The position numbers and the translations under genes are program-made. From Staphylococcus canis (lineage in GTDB: Bacteria; Bacillota; Bacilli; Staphylococcales; Staphylococcaceae), in contig NZ_JABANU010000017.1 of NCBI RefSeq assembly GCF_016238445.1, positions 1 through 56,381 on the forward strand: a stretch of 56,381 bases of DNA, read 5' to 3'. How positions within the stretch are numbered: the stretch's first letter is position 1; each line of letters starts with the position of its first letter. Shown piece by piece: positions 8,814 to 19,717 of the stretch. Below the pieces are notes generated by a model. It did no database searches. It saw only the letters and a list, made by a program, of their open reading frames with translations, and was not told the origin of the DNA.

Positions 8814-10067
8814 ATGAAATTTACAGAATTAACAGTGGAAGAGTACGAGCAATTTGTACAAAATCCTAATTTAGAAAGTCATTATTTTCAGGTTAAAGAG
8901 AATATAGCTACGCGTGAAGCTGATGACTTCAAAGTTGTTTTATTAGGGGTTAAAGATGAAAACAATCAAGTCATAGCAGCAAGTTTATTCTCAAAAATAC
9001 CGACAATGGGAAGCTACGTTTATTATTCTAATCGTGGCCCAGTGATGGATTATACAGACTTAGGATTAGTAGACTTTTTCTTAAAATCATTAACAGCATA
9101 TTTACAAAAAAATAAATGTCTTTATGTGAAAATGGATCCTTATTGGATTTATCGAGTATATGATAAAGATATCAACCCAATTACAAATGAACCTAATGAT
9201 CAACTCGTTCAATTATTTAAATCACATGGCTACGAACATCATGGATTCACTACAAAATATGATACATCGAGTCAAGTAAGATGGATGGGTGTGTTAGATC
9301 TAAAAGATGAAACACCTCAAACATTAAAGAAAAAATTTGATAGCCAACGTAAACGCAATGTTAATAAAGCACAAAACTTTGGAGTCAAAGTGAAGTTTTT
9401 AGAAGAGAATGAAATTGATCAATTTTTAGATTTATATCGTGAAACAGAAGAAAGAACAGGTTTCACTTCGAAAACTGATGAATACTTCAAAAACTTTATC
9501 AAACATTACAAGTCTAAAGTGTTAATTCCATTAGCGTATATTGATTTAGATGAGTATGTTAAAACATTACAAGATGGTCTAAATGACAAAGAAAATAGAC
9601 GAGATCAAATGATGTCAAAAGAGCAGAAATCAGATAAACAATTAAAGAAAATTGCAGAACTAGACAAGCAAATTGAACATGATCAAAAAGAGTTGTTAAA
9701 AGCAAGTGAATTACGTAAAACAGATGGGGCTATTTTAAACTTAGCTTCTGGTGTATTCTTTACAAATGCTTATGAAATGAATTATTTCTCTGGAGGATCT
9801 AGTGAGAAATATAATCATTTTATGGGACCTTATGCGATGCATTGGTTCATGATTAATTACTGTTTTGAACATGGATATCAAAGATATAACTTCTACGGTT
9901 TATCAGGAGATTTTACTGAAGACAGCGAAGATTACGGTGTATATCGATTTAAGCGCGGATTCAACGTTCAAATAGAGGAATTGATTGGAGATTTTTATAA
10001 GCCAATCAATAAAGTGAAGTATTTCCTATTTAATACGCTTAATAAAGTAAGAAGTAAAATAAAATAG
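8814..10067 (+). CDS. femB: FemB, glycyltransferase adding Gly4-Gly5 of the peptidoglycan bridge
   Basis: A 417-residue FemABX protein paralogous to the preceding FemA: same start (MKFTEL), shared [11 protein letters not shown] block, a coiled-coil arm at about 245-300 and a closing [13 protein letters not shown] segment. FemB adds the last two glycines of the pentaglycine bridge. Position directly after femA with an AAAGGGATTT ribosome site and a strong terminator immediately downstream define a two-gene operon. The usual oligopeptide permease genes that I remember next to femB in S. aureus are missing here; instead the terminus island with dif follows. Confidence 0.95.
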   Translation: MKFTELTVEEYEQFVQNPNLESHYFQVKENIATREADDFKVVLLGVKDENNQVIAASLFSKIPTMGSYVYYSNRGPVMDYTDLGLVDFFLKSLTAYLQKNKCLYVKMDPYWIYRVYDKDINPITNEPNDQLVQLFKSHGYEHHGFTTKYDTSSQVRWMGVLDLKDETPQTLKKKFDSQRKRNVNKAQNFGVKVKFLEENEIDQFLDLYRETEERTGFTSKTDEYFKNFIKHYKSKVLIPLAYIDLDEYVKTLQDGLNDKENRRDQMMSKEQKSDKQLKKIAELDKQIEHDQKELLKASELRKTDGAILNLASGVFFTNAYEMNYFSGGSSEKYNHFMGPYAMHWFMINYCFEHGYQRYNFYGLSGDFTEDSEDYGVYRFKRGFNVQIEELIGDFYKPINKVKYFLFNTLNKVRSKIK

Positions 10068-10079
10068 TAAATTACAACA

Positions 10080-10109
10080 ACAGACGCACTAAAAATGCGT
10101 CTGTTTTAT
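10080..10109 (+). terminator. Intrinsic terminator of femAB
   Basis: ACAGACGCA and TGCGTCTGT form a 9-bp stem followed by TTTATAT on the plus strand, 12 bases after the femB stop. Confidence 0.88.
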
Positions 10110-10130
10110 ATAGAATAATAGAAACCATAT

Positions 10131-10146
10131 TTATGTTATGTAAACT
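10131..10146 (+). repeat. dif-arm-like direct repeat, copy 1
   Basis: TTATGTTATGTAAACT is identical to 10386-10401. Its last 11 bases equal the XerD-binding arm of the dif site at 10680-10707 in opposite orientation, while the bases where a XerC arm would lie do not match dif. The repeat is also in the promoter region of the small ORF, ending 13 bases before TATAAT (10158-10163). Confidence 0.8.
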
Positions 10147-10190
10147 ATAAAAGAGTTATAATAAATTCATATATACAAAGGGGATGTTGT

Positions 10191-10295
10191 ATGATGGATG
10201 CAGCAAAGTGTTATATTGATTCATTTGATCAAGAATTTAGAGTTTTCAAGGCTGCTAAGGCTGCTAATGTTAGACGTTATTGCTGTGATTGTTAG
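10191..10295 (+). CDS. Possible 34-residue cysteine-rich peptide beside dif
   Basis: An ORF with start ATGATG at 10191/10194, an AAAGGGG ribosome site 6-7 bases upstream and a TATAAT-like -10 about 30 bases before. The peptide begins MMDAAKCYIDSF, contains a KAAKAA repeat from a duplicated AAGGCTGCT, and ends RRYCCDC, so four of its cysteines are C7 and the C-terminal CC-D-C group. No signal peptide or membrane segment is visible. I do not recognise it. It could be a leader peptide sensing cysteine, a tiny structural or signalling peptide, or a chance ORF. It lies between the two direct dif-arm-like repeats. Confidence 0.4.
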   Translation: MMDAAKCYIDSFDQEFRVFKAAKAANVRRYCCDC

Positions 10296-10385
10296 TAGAT
10301 ATAGGTATGATAATTGTAGATAAGCCTTATTAGTTAAATGTACTCAAATTTGATATATGATTAAATGTTAATATAAGGACTTTAA

Positions 10386-10401
10386 TTATGTTATGTAAAC
10401 T
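10386..10401 (+). repeat. dif-arm-like direct repeat, copy 2
   Basis: A second exact TTATGTTATGTAAACT, 255 bases after copy 1. The next 40 bases also resemble those after copy 1, ending in an AAGGG ribosome-site-like motif, but where copy 1 has ATG the second has ATT and a stop soon follows (10452 onward). This looks like a duplicated and decayed upstream region. Confidence 0.75.
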
Positions 10402-10547
10402 TAAAGTGTTAATATATGAATTATAAATACCAATAAGGGAATCTTTATTGCATATTAACTTCGTAATTATTTATTATCTATATTTAGAATTAATGGTATT
10501 TTTTATTTAAATCTGGTCTTTTTATGAATTCTGTATGATCTATAACA

Positions 10548-10578
10548 ACATATACGTATGTGTTTAATACGTATATGT
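10548..10578. repeat. Perfect 12-bp inverted repeat about 100 bases from dif
   Basis: ACATATACGTAT (10548-10559) and ATACGTATATGT (10567-10578) are exact reverse complements around a 7-base spacer. No T-run follows on either strand, so a terminator is unlikely. A dimeric DNA-binding protein site is the simplest reading; the partner is unknown. Confidence 0.7.
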
Positions 10579-10674
10579 AAAAAGATTTCGTATTGGTACA
10601 TATATGGTTAAATTAGTTTAATATACATGTGAATGTCATTGGAGCTCATACATTAAACATCTCAAATGATCATC

Positions 10675-10710
<36 letters not shown>

Positions 10711-10761
10711 GTATAGCTCATCATTTCTTAATATACACACCTATTCTTATCTTTTGATATC

Positions 10762-10793
10762 AAAAAAGCCAGCTTTTAATTTAACTGGCTTTA
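10762..10793 (-). terminator. Intrinsic terminator of the small membrane protein gene
   Basis: AAAGCCAG (10765-10772) and CTGGCTTT (10785-10792) form the stem; on the minus strand it is followed by TTTTTTG. Confidence 0.82.
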
Positions 10794-10799
10794 TGGTAA

Positions 10800-11123
10800 T
10801 TAATATTCATCGTAGTCTCTATAGTACATACGATTTTTTTCTAGTTTTTTAAGACGTCGTTTTTTTCGCCAATTGCGAGTAAAAAACCATAGCAATCCGC
10901 TCAAAATAAGACTTAGTATAGCAACAAATGCTGCATAACCTAATAATGGTTCATACGTGATGTTGTAAAAGTTCGGCAATATGAATGCTAATATACCTAA
11001 TATGATAAAACTTAGAATAGCTGTGCTAAACCATTTATTAAGTAATAAGCTAGAAAACACAGTGAATAGTATCATTATTATAATTGAGTAAATTAAATAA
11101 TGAGGCAGATCTAAAATAGACAA
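10800..11123 (-). CDS. Small membrane protein (DUF2651/YbeF-like size class), unknown function
   Basis: A 107-residue protein with three likely transmembrane helices (about residues 8-27, 32-50 and 60-80) and a strongly basic cytosolic tail (RNWRKKRRLKKLEKN) ending YYRDYDEY. A GGAGCGG-type ribosome site precedes the ATG. It is monocistronic, divergent from pepF and ends in its own terminator beside the dif island. Conserved small membrane proteins of this form occur next to pepF-like genes in staphylococci as I recall, but I cannot assign a function. Confidence 0.75.
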   Translation of the reverse strand: MSILDLPHYLIYSIIIMILFTVFSSLLLNKWFSTAILSFIILGILAFILPNFYNITYEPLLGYAAFVAILSLILSGLLWFFTRNWRKKRRLKKLEKNRMYYRDYDEY

Positions 11124-11266
11124 AATACCGCTCCTTAATAACTTATAGAGTTTAATTTAGGTTACATCTAATATGTTTCAATTATTTTAACATAAAATCA
11201 ATTTTATTTAGTGTTTTTAATACCGTATTGTATAATAGTGATTAATAGATTAAAAGGAGGATTATG

Positions 11267-13078
11267 ATGACACAGAAACTGCCATATCGATCAGAAGTTA
11301 TAGAGAATGAAACATGGGATTTATCGCACTTATTCCCTACTTCTGAGTCGTTTGAAAAATCAGTAAAACACTTACTTGAGCAATCTCAATCTTTTCGTAC
11401 TCAATATCTAAATAAATTGCTAGATGTATCAACGATTGAATCTGCATTGGATGATCTTAATCAATTGCTAATTGAATTAGATCGTGGTGCTAATTATGCT
11501 GAAATGCAACTCAGTGTCGATACTACAGATTCAGAACGTCAACGCTTGGAAGCATTTTTTACATCTCATTATGGTAAAATTCTAAGCCAGTTTGCTTTTT
11601 TAGAAACAGAACTATTAGCACTTGATGAAAATGTTTTAAAAGATGCAATTGATCAATCTAAATACGCTTATTATTTAACACGTTTACATAATCGAAAAAA
11701 ATATCAATTAGATGCAACTTCTGAGGAATTACTAGCGAATTTATCAGAAGCACTGAACTCCCCTAGTCATATTTATGGAATTACTAAAATGTTAGATATT
11801 GATTTTGGTCAATTTGAAGTTGACGGGAAATTATATGACATGGATTATACAACATTTGAAGGTATTTATGAAGACCATGAAAACACTTCACTGCGTCGAG
11901 AGAGTTTTAAACATTTTAGTGACACGATTCGTCGTTATCAACATACAACTGCAGCACTTTATAATAGACATGTCCAAAATGAGAAAATAGAGGCAAATTT
12001 AAGAGGATACGACTCAGTTTTTGACTTTTTACTTGAGGAGCAAGATGTTACCTCTGATATGTATCACAGACAAATCGATGTTATCATGTCAGATCTTGCG
12101 CCAATTATGCGACGCTATGCTAAAGTTATTCAGCGTACCAATCACTTAGATGAGATGAGATTTGAAGATTTAAAAATATCAGTAGATCCTACTTATGAAC
12201 CTCAAATATCTATTGAAGAATCTAAATCTTATATTTATGGTGCACTGGGTGTTTTAGGTCAAGATTATTTAGATATGGTTCAAAAAGCTTATGATGAAAG
12301 ATGGATAGACTTTCCTCAAAATAAAGGTAAAGATACAGGGGCTTATTGTGCTAGCCCTTACGCTTCACATAGCTATATTTTTATTTCTTGGACAGGTAAG
12401 ATGACTGAAACATTTGTATTAGCTCATGAACTTGGTCATGCGGGACACTTTAATTTAGCACAAAGAAATCAAAATTTCTTACAATCTGAAGCATCAATGT
12501 ATTTCGTTGAAGCGCCTTCAACAATGAATGAAATGTTGATGTTAGATTACTTATTAAAACAAAGTGAAGATCCTAAATTCAAACGTTGGGCTATTGGTTC
12601 TATTATCGCACGAACATATTATCACAATATGGTTACACACCTTTTAGAAGCAGCATATCAGCGTGAAGTGTATCGTCTTGTTGATAAAGGTGAAACGCTA
12701 ACTGCTCCTATTTTAAACCAGATTAAAAAAGAAGTGATTACTAACTTTTGGGGTGAAGATATTACTATCACAGAAGGTGCAGAATTAACATGGATGCGCC
12801 AGCCTCACTATTACATGGGACTCTATTCGTATACGTATTCAGCAGGATTAACAATAGGAACGATAATGGCGCATCGTATTCAAAAAGAAGGAAAACCAGC
12901 AGTTGAAGCGTGGTTAGAGACATTAAAAGCTGGAGGGAGCGTATCACCATTAGAACTGGCGAATAAAGCTGGTATTGATATTTCGACGGATCAACCTTTA
13001 AAAGAAACAATTGCTTTTATCGAGTCACTTGTTTCGGAATTAGAACAACTTACGCAACACATCGAAAAAAATAATTAA
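11267..13078 (+). CDS. pepF: Oligoendopeptidase F (M3B metallopeptidase)
   Basis: About 603 residues, the normal length for PepF. The zinc motif HELGH is at residues 387-391 within AHELGHAGHF, with the third ligand glutamate expected about 25 residues later in FVEAPSTMNEM. PepF is a cytosolic peptidase that cleaves peptides of roughly 7-17 residues, recycling imported or internal peptides. The second of two adjacent ATG codons (11267) is chosen because its spacing to AAAGGAGG is better; 11264 is also possible. It has its own promoter region and ends at a terminator shared with cvfB. Confidence 0.93.
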   Translation: MTQKLPYRSEVIENETWDLSHLFPTSESFEKSVKHLLEQSQSFRTQYLNKLLDVSTIESALDDLNQLLIELDRGANYAEMQLSVDTTDSERQRLEAFFTSHYGKILSQFAFLETELLALDENVLKDAIDQSKYAYYLTRLHNRKKYQLDATSEELLANLSEALNSPSHIYGITKMLDIDFGQFEVDGKLYDMDYTTFEGIYEDHENTSLRRESFKHFSDTIRRYQHTTAALYNRHVQNEKIEANLRGYDSVFDFLLEEQDVTSDMYHRQIDVIMSDLAPIMRRYAKVIQRTNHLDEMRFEDLKISVDPTYEPQISIEESKSYIYGALGVLGQDYLDMVQKAYDERWIDFPQNKGKDTGAYCASPYASHSYIFISWTGKMTETFVLAHELGHAGHFNLAQRNQNFLQSEASMYFVEAPSTMNEMLMLDYLLKQSEDPKFKRWAIGSIIARTYYHNMVTHLLEAAYQREVYRLVDKGETLTAPILNQIKKEVITNFWGEDITITEGAELTWMRQPHYYMGLYSYTYSAGLTIGTIMAHRIQKEGKPAVEAWLETLKAGGSVSPLELANKAGIDISTDQPLKETIAFIESLVSELEQLTQHIEKNN

Positions 13079-13084
13079 AAATTA

Positions 13085-13135
13085 AAACACAAGAAGTTGA
13101 TGGACTACTTTTCAACTTCTTGTGTTTGTTTTTAG
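13085..13135. terminator. Bidirectional terminator between pepF and cvfB
   Basis: AAACACAAGAAGTTGA and TCAACTTCTTGTGTTT form a 16-bp stem; both strands have T-rich tails. Confidence 0.85.
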
Positions 13136-13141
13136 TAAGAC

Positions 13142-14038
13142 TTACTTAACGCGAGACCAACCTTTTTTAGTCAGCGTGATTTTACCCGTTTCAATATTTA
13201 TAATGCGTTTTTTGTAAAGATGACCAATTGCACGTTTAAATGCACCTTTACTCATGTTAAAGACTTCTTTAATTGCCTCAGGGCTTGATTTATCCCAAAA
13301 AGGTAATTCTCCATCGTACTCGACAAGCAAATTAAAGATGGTTTCGCCATCATCATCTAAACGCTCATGCGCAAATGGTAAGAAAGAGCCATTTAACTCC
13401 CCTTTTTCATTAAACCCAATAATACGCACTTCTACGGCTTCCCCTAAACGAGGTTCAGTTTTTCGTTCTGATTCATGTACGAAGATTTTATAGCCGTCTT
13501 CTGACAACAAGAATGTACCCACTTTTAGTAAACGATAAGGACGTGCTTTGATCATTTCATTTTGTAAGTGATCGTCATGTACAGGTGTAAACATATTGTG
13601 AACTGTTGTTTCAGATGCTAATCGTGCAAACATTTGACGTTCCCTATCAATCCGTAAAGTACATAAAACATAATCCCCTTTTTGAGGCCATAATGATTTA
13701 ATTTTTGGTAAATCTTCCCAAGGGATAAGCACTTCTCTAGGAAGTCCAATATCTAAACGAGCGCCGTCACGATCCGTACTTAAAACACGTACAAAGTCAT
13801 AACGACCTACGATAATGTCAGGCATATTTTGAGTTGCGAACAAATCACCTGAGCGGTTAGGATAAATAAAGAAACTGTACGACTCCCCTATTTCAAGGTC
13901 ATCTTCTTCATCGACCTCTGATTGATTAAGTTTTACAACTTCTTGATTGGGACCTCTTAAAATATAAGTTGACCCTTCTAGTGCAACAACTTCTAAAAAT
14001 TCGATAGTCCCTACAATTTCGTTTTCTTTAAAAGACAT
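13142..14038 (-). CDS. cvfB: Conserved virulence factor B (S1-domain RNA-binding protein)
   Basis: A 298-residue YitL/CvfB-family protein with three tandem S1-like RNA-binding domains (about 1-65, 68-140 and 145-215) and a C-terminal winged-helix domain (about 230-298, ending KITLTKKGWSRVK). In S. aureus CvfB binds RNA and affects agr, haemolysin and virulence; the molecular target is not settled. It is monocistronic, divergent from the ABC-F gene. The start follows GAGGAGT. The order pepF-cvfB-ABC-F matches S. aureus except that the pst phosphate genes I remember between pepF and cvfB are absent. Confidence 0.9.
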   Translation of the reverse strand: MSFKENEIVGTIEFLEVVALEGSTYILRGPNQEVVKLNQSEVDEEDDLEIGESYSFFIYPNRSGDLFATQNMPDIIVGRYDFVRVLSTDRDGARLDIGLPREVLIPWEDLPKIKSLWPQKGDYVLCTLRIDRERQMFARLASETTVHNMFTPVHDDHLQNEMIKARPYRLLKVGTFLLSEDGYKIFVHESERKTEPRLGEAVEVRIIGFNEKGELNGSFLPFAHERLDDDGETIFNLLVEYDGELPFWDKSSPEAIKEVFNMSKGAFKRAIGHLYKKRIINIETGKITLTKKGWSRVK

Positions 14039-14139
14039 AATGTACTCCTCATAGTTTAAGTTACTTCCTATTATAGCATGATGTTATAGTGTAAGCATTA
14101 AAGATAATAAAGAACGTCGAAAGTCGTCATGTTATATGA

Positions 14140-14145
14140 TATAAT
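14140..14145 (+). promoter_or_regulatory. Extended -10 promoter of the ABC-F gene
   Basis: TGATATAAT ending at 14145, with TCGAAA (14117-14122) at 17 bases as a weak -35. It lies 38 bases before the ABC-F start. Confidence 0.6.
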
Positions 14146-14182
14146 GCATCCATTAAGATATAAACGATAAAGGAGAAAATTC

Positions 14183-15793
14183 ATGTTACAAGTTACAGAT
14201 GTTAGTTTGCGTTTTGGCGACCGTAAATTATTTGAAGATGTAAATATTAAATTTACACCCGGTAATTGCTATGGTTTAATTGGCGCAAATGGAGCTGGAA
14301 AATCTACATTTTTAAAAATATTATCTGGAGAGATTGATTCTCAAACTGGACATGTATCACTCGGTAAAGATGAGCGTCTAGCAGTATTAAAGCAGGATCA
14401 CTTTGCATATGAAGATGAACGTGTTCTAGATGTTGTTATTAAAGGACATGAGCGATTATTTGAAGTGATGAAAGAAAAAGATGAAATCTATATGAAGCCT
14501 GATTTCAGTGATGAGGATGGTATTCGTGCGGCTGAACTTGAAGGCGAATTTGCTGAAATGAATGGATGGAATGCGGAATCTGATGCTGCGACGCTACTGT
14601 CGGGCTTAGGTATTGATACAGATCTTCACGACAAAAAAATGGCTGAATTAGAAAATAACCAAAAAGTTAAAGTATTACTAGCTCAAAGTTTATTTGGCGA
14701 TCCAGATGTTTTATTACTGGATGAGCCTACTAACGGTCTTGATATTCAAGCTATCAGTTGGTTAGAAGACTTTTTAATCCATTTTGAGAATACTGTAATT
14801 GTTGTATCACATGATCGACATTTCTTAAATAACGTGTGTACGCATATTGCCGATTTAGATTTTGGTAAAATTAAAATTTATGTCGGGAATTATGATTTCT
14901 GGTATCAATCTAGTCAACTCGCTCAAAAAATGGCTCAAGAACAAAATAAGAAAAAAGAAGAAAAAATTAAGGAATTACAAGAGTTTATTGCGCGTTTCTC
15001 TGCGAACGCATCAAAATCTAAACAAGCTACAAGTCGTAAGAAACAACTTGAGAAGATAGAGCTTGACGATATTCAACCATCTTCAAGACGTTATCCTTAC
15101 GTTAAATTTACGCCAGAACGAGAAATTGGAAATGATTTATTATTTGTCAATAACCTCACTAAAACGATTGATGGCGAGAAAGTACTCGATAACCTATCTT
15201 TTACAATGAATCCAAACGATAAAGCTGTTTTAATTGGACAAAGTGAAATTGCTAAAACAACGTTACTTAAAATCTTAGCTGGAGAAATGGAACCTGATAG
15301 TGGTTCTGTTAAATGGGGAGTCACTACTTCGCGATCATACTTCCCTAAAGATAACTCTGAGTACTTTGATAATGTAGATTTAAATTTAGTTGATTGGTTA
15401 CGTCAATATGCACCTGAAGATGAACAAACAGAAACATTTTTACGTGGCTTCTTAGGTCGCATGCTATTTAGTGGAGAAGAAGTTAAGAAAAAAGCAAACG
15501 TACTTTCTGGTGGCGAAAAAGTCAGATGTATGTTAAGTAAAATGATGTTATCAAGTGCTAATGTCTTATTATTAGATGAGCCGACAAATCATCTTGACTT
15601 AGAAAGTATTACATCAGTCAATGAAGGTTTAAAAGCATTTAAAGGGTCTATTATCTTTACATCACATGACTTTGAATTTATTAATACTATCGCTAATCGA
15701 GTTATTGATTTAGATGTTGAAGGCGGCTTATCTAAAGAAATTCCTTATGAAACCTATTTAGAGGAAAAAGGTGTATTAAAAGCTCAAGCTTAA
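14183..15793 (+). CDS. ABC-F family ATPase (YkpA/YbiT-like)
   Basis: A 536-residue cytosolic protein with two ATP-binding cassettes joined by a charged linker (about 240-305, rich in K/E). Cassette 1 has Walker A GANGAGKST (about residues 34-42) and LLLDEPTNGLD; cassette 2 has signature LSGGEKVR and LLLDEPTNHLD. No membrane segments are present, so it is an ABC-F protein acting on ribosomes rather than a transporter. The second Walker A reads GQSEIAKTT, with alanine in place of the usual glycine before lysine. The YkpA subgroup may share this. It does not resemble the Vga/Lsa antibiotic-resistance types strongly enough to call resistance. Start follows AAAGGAGAAAATTC. Confidence 0.88.
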   Translation: MLQVTDVSLRFGDRKLFEDVNIKFTPGNCYGLIGANGAGKSTFLKILSGEIDSQTGHVSLGKDERLAVLKQDHFAYEDERVLDVVIKGHERLFEVMKEKDEIYMKPDFSDEDGIRAAELEGEFAEMNGWNAESDAATLLSGLGIDTDLHDKKMAELENNQKVKVLLAQSLFGDPDVLLLDEPTNGLDIQAISWLEDFLIHFENTVIVVSHDRHFLNNVCTHIADLDFGKIKIYVGNYDFWYQSSQLAQKMAQEQNKKKEEKIKELQEFIARFSANASKSKQATSRKKQLEKIELDDIQPSSRRYPYVKFTPEREIGNDLLFVNNLTKTIDGEKVLDNLSFTMNPNDKAVLIGQSEIAKTTLLKILAGEMEPDSGSVKWGVTTSRSYFPKDNSEYFDNVDLNLVDWLRQYAPEDEQTETFLRGFLGRMLFSGEEVKKKANVLSGGEKVRCMLSKMMLSSANVLLLDEPTNHLDLESITSVNEGLKAFKGSIIFTSHDFEFINTIANRVIDLDVEGGLSKEIPYETYLEEKGVLKAQA

Positions 15794-15811
15794 TCCTTCA
15801 CCTTATATTAG

Positions 15812-15852
15812 GGGCAAGATTAATACTTTTTTATTGGTCTTGCCCTTTTATT
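15812..15852 (+). terminator. Intrinsic terminator of the ABC-F gene
   Basis: GGGCAAGA and TCTTGCCC form the stem, followed by TTTTATTT. Confidence 0.85.
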
Positions 15853-15931
15853 TCTGATAACAAAAGATTCTAATTTATGATTAAAAAACGTTACTAATTG
15901 TCAGTAAATTTCTAAATTTTCTAGTTTCATG

Positions 15932-15960
15932 TTTACATTATGTGCGATTCTATGTATAAT
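15932..15960 (+). promoter_or_regulatory. Promoter of the lysine-biosynthesis operon
   Basis: TTTACA (15932-15937) and TATAAT (15955-15960) are exactly 17 bases apart and lie about 25 bases before the riboswitch. Confidence 0.85.
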
Positions 15961-15984
15961 GTAATTCATAAACAAATTGAATAT

Positions 15985-16193
15985 GTTGATGAGGCGCATC
16001 AATCATAATTAAGTAAATTCATTTGTCTGCAAACAGAATTTACTGAAAGGGTGAGATGCCGAAATGAATAGTAGTTGCAGTGACTATTCATTGGACTCTA
16101 GGGTTAAGAGCTAAGAGTCTGTCATTATTTCAAAATAATGGAGTGCATCACTTGTAAACGGTTGAACAAGTTCGCACTCGAACTTGTTTTTTT
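15985..16193 (+). ncRNA. Lysine riboswitch (L-box) with terminator
   Basis: The leader carries L-box landmarks in order: GATGAGGCGCATCA, CTGAAAGGGTGAGATGCCGAA, a TGGACTCTAGGG...AGAGTCTGTC arm, and GGAGTGCATCACTTG closing the main stem. It ends with a terminator at 16165-16193 (AACAAGTTCG / CGAACTTGTT then seven T). Lysine binding should favour the terminator and shut the operon. In S. aureus this element precedes lysC; here asd is the first gene after it. The remaining bases from 15853 to 16279 hold only the promoter and the asd ribosome site. Confidence 0.93.
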
Positions 16194-16285
16194 ATTATCC
16201 AAGAAAATAAAAAAGCAAGTATTAAAAAGAATATTTTCAGAATCATAAAAATATATCAACTTTTTAGAAGATGGAGTGAATGATT

Positions 16286-18872
<2,587 letters not shown>

Positions 18873-18890
18873 AAGGAGCGATTTATTGTT

Positions 18891-19613
18891 ATGGTTAAAA
18901 GTTTTACGGCTGAAGAGATTATTCAATATATTAGTGATGCAAAAAAATCAACACCATTAAAAGTTTATGTTAATGGTGAATTCAGTGAAGTTCAGTTCCC
19001 AAGTTCTTTTAACGTATTTGGTTCTGAAAACTCGAAAATTATTTTCTGTGAAGCATCTGAATGGAAAACTTTTTATGAAGAAAATCAAATGCTCATTGAA
19101 GATTTGGAAATTGAAATGGATAGACGTAATTCAGCAATTCCTCTAAAAGATCTTATTAATACAAATGCACGAATTGAACCAGGAGCATTTATTCGTGAAC
19201 ATGCAACAATTGGTGATGGTGCTGTAGTTATGATGGGTGCTACTATTAATATTGGTGCTGTAGTTGGCGAAGGAACAATGATTGATATGAACGCAACATT
19301 AGGTGGACGTGCAACTACTGGAAAAAATGTACATGTTGGTGCTGGAGCAGTATTAGCGGGCGTTATCGAGCCACCTAGTGCACAACCAGTCGTGATTGAA
19401 GATGATGTTCTTATTGGCGCAAATGCTGTTATTCTTGAAGGGGTGCGCGTTGGAAAAGGTGCAATTGTTGCTGCTGGTGCAATCGTAACACAAGATGTAC
19501 CAGCAGGTGTAGTTGTAGCTGGTACACCTGCTAAAGTGATTAAACAAACAAGTGACGTAGAAAATTCTAAAAGAGATATTGTAGCGGCACTTAGAAATCT
19601 TGATCAATCTTAA
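18891..19613 (+). CDS. dapD: Tetrahydrodipicolinate N-acetyltransferase
   Basis: A 240-residue acyltransferase of the DapH/acetylase type. An N-terminal alpha/beta region (about 1-90) is followed by a left-handed beta helix of hexapeptide repeats from about residue 95 to 220 ([17 protein letters not shown], [24 protein letters not shown]), characteristic of trimeric transferases. It acetylates tetrahydrodipicolinate, so this organism uses the acetylase variant of the DAP pathway, in keeping with the deacetylase gene next. AAAGGAGCG upstream. A stem-loop separates it from the following gene. Confidence 0.92.
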   Translation: MVKSFTAEEIIQYISDAKKSTPLKVYVNGEFSEVQFPSSFNVFGSENSKIIFCEASEWKTFYEENQMLIEDLEIEMDRRNSAIPLKDLINTNARIEPGAFIREHATIGDGAVVMMGATINIGAVVGEGTMIDMNATLGGRATTGKNVHVGAGAVLAGVIEPPSAQPVVIEDDVLIGANAVILEGVRVGKGAIVAAGAIVTQDVPAGVVVAGTPAKVIKQTSDVENSKRDIVAALRNLDQS

Positions 19614-19625
19614 TATATAAATAGG

Positions 19626-19690
19626 ATTAGGTAGGAGAAGTTTGATATTATAAAAGATACTTACTTTCTCTCTACCTAATTCTTTAATTT
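19626..19690 (+). terminator. Internal hairpin between dapD and the deacetylase gene
   Basis: ATTAGGTAG (19626-19634) pairs with CTACCTAAT (19672-19680), extended by GAGAA with TTCTC, then TCTTTAATTT. It looks like a leaky terminator inside the operon and could lower expression of the distal genes; an RNA-processing site is an alternative. Confidence 0.55.
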
Positions 19691-19717
19691 ATACATATTA
19701 TTAATGAGGTGAATACA

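Noticed and set aside
10388..10426. Twelve-codon ORF after AAGGAC
   Set aside because: Overlaps the second repeat, very short, no supporting signals; probably chance.
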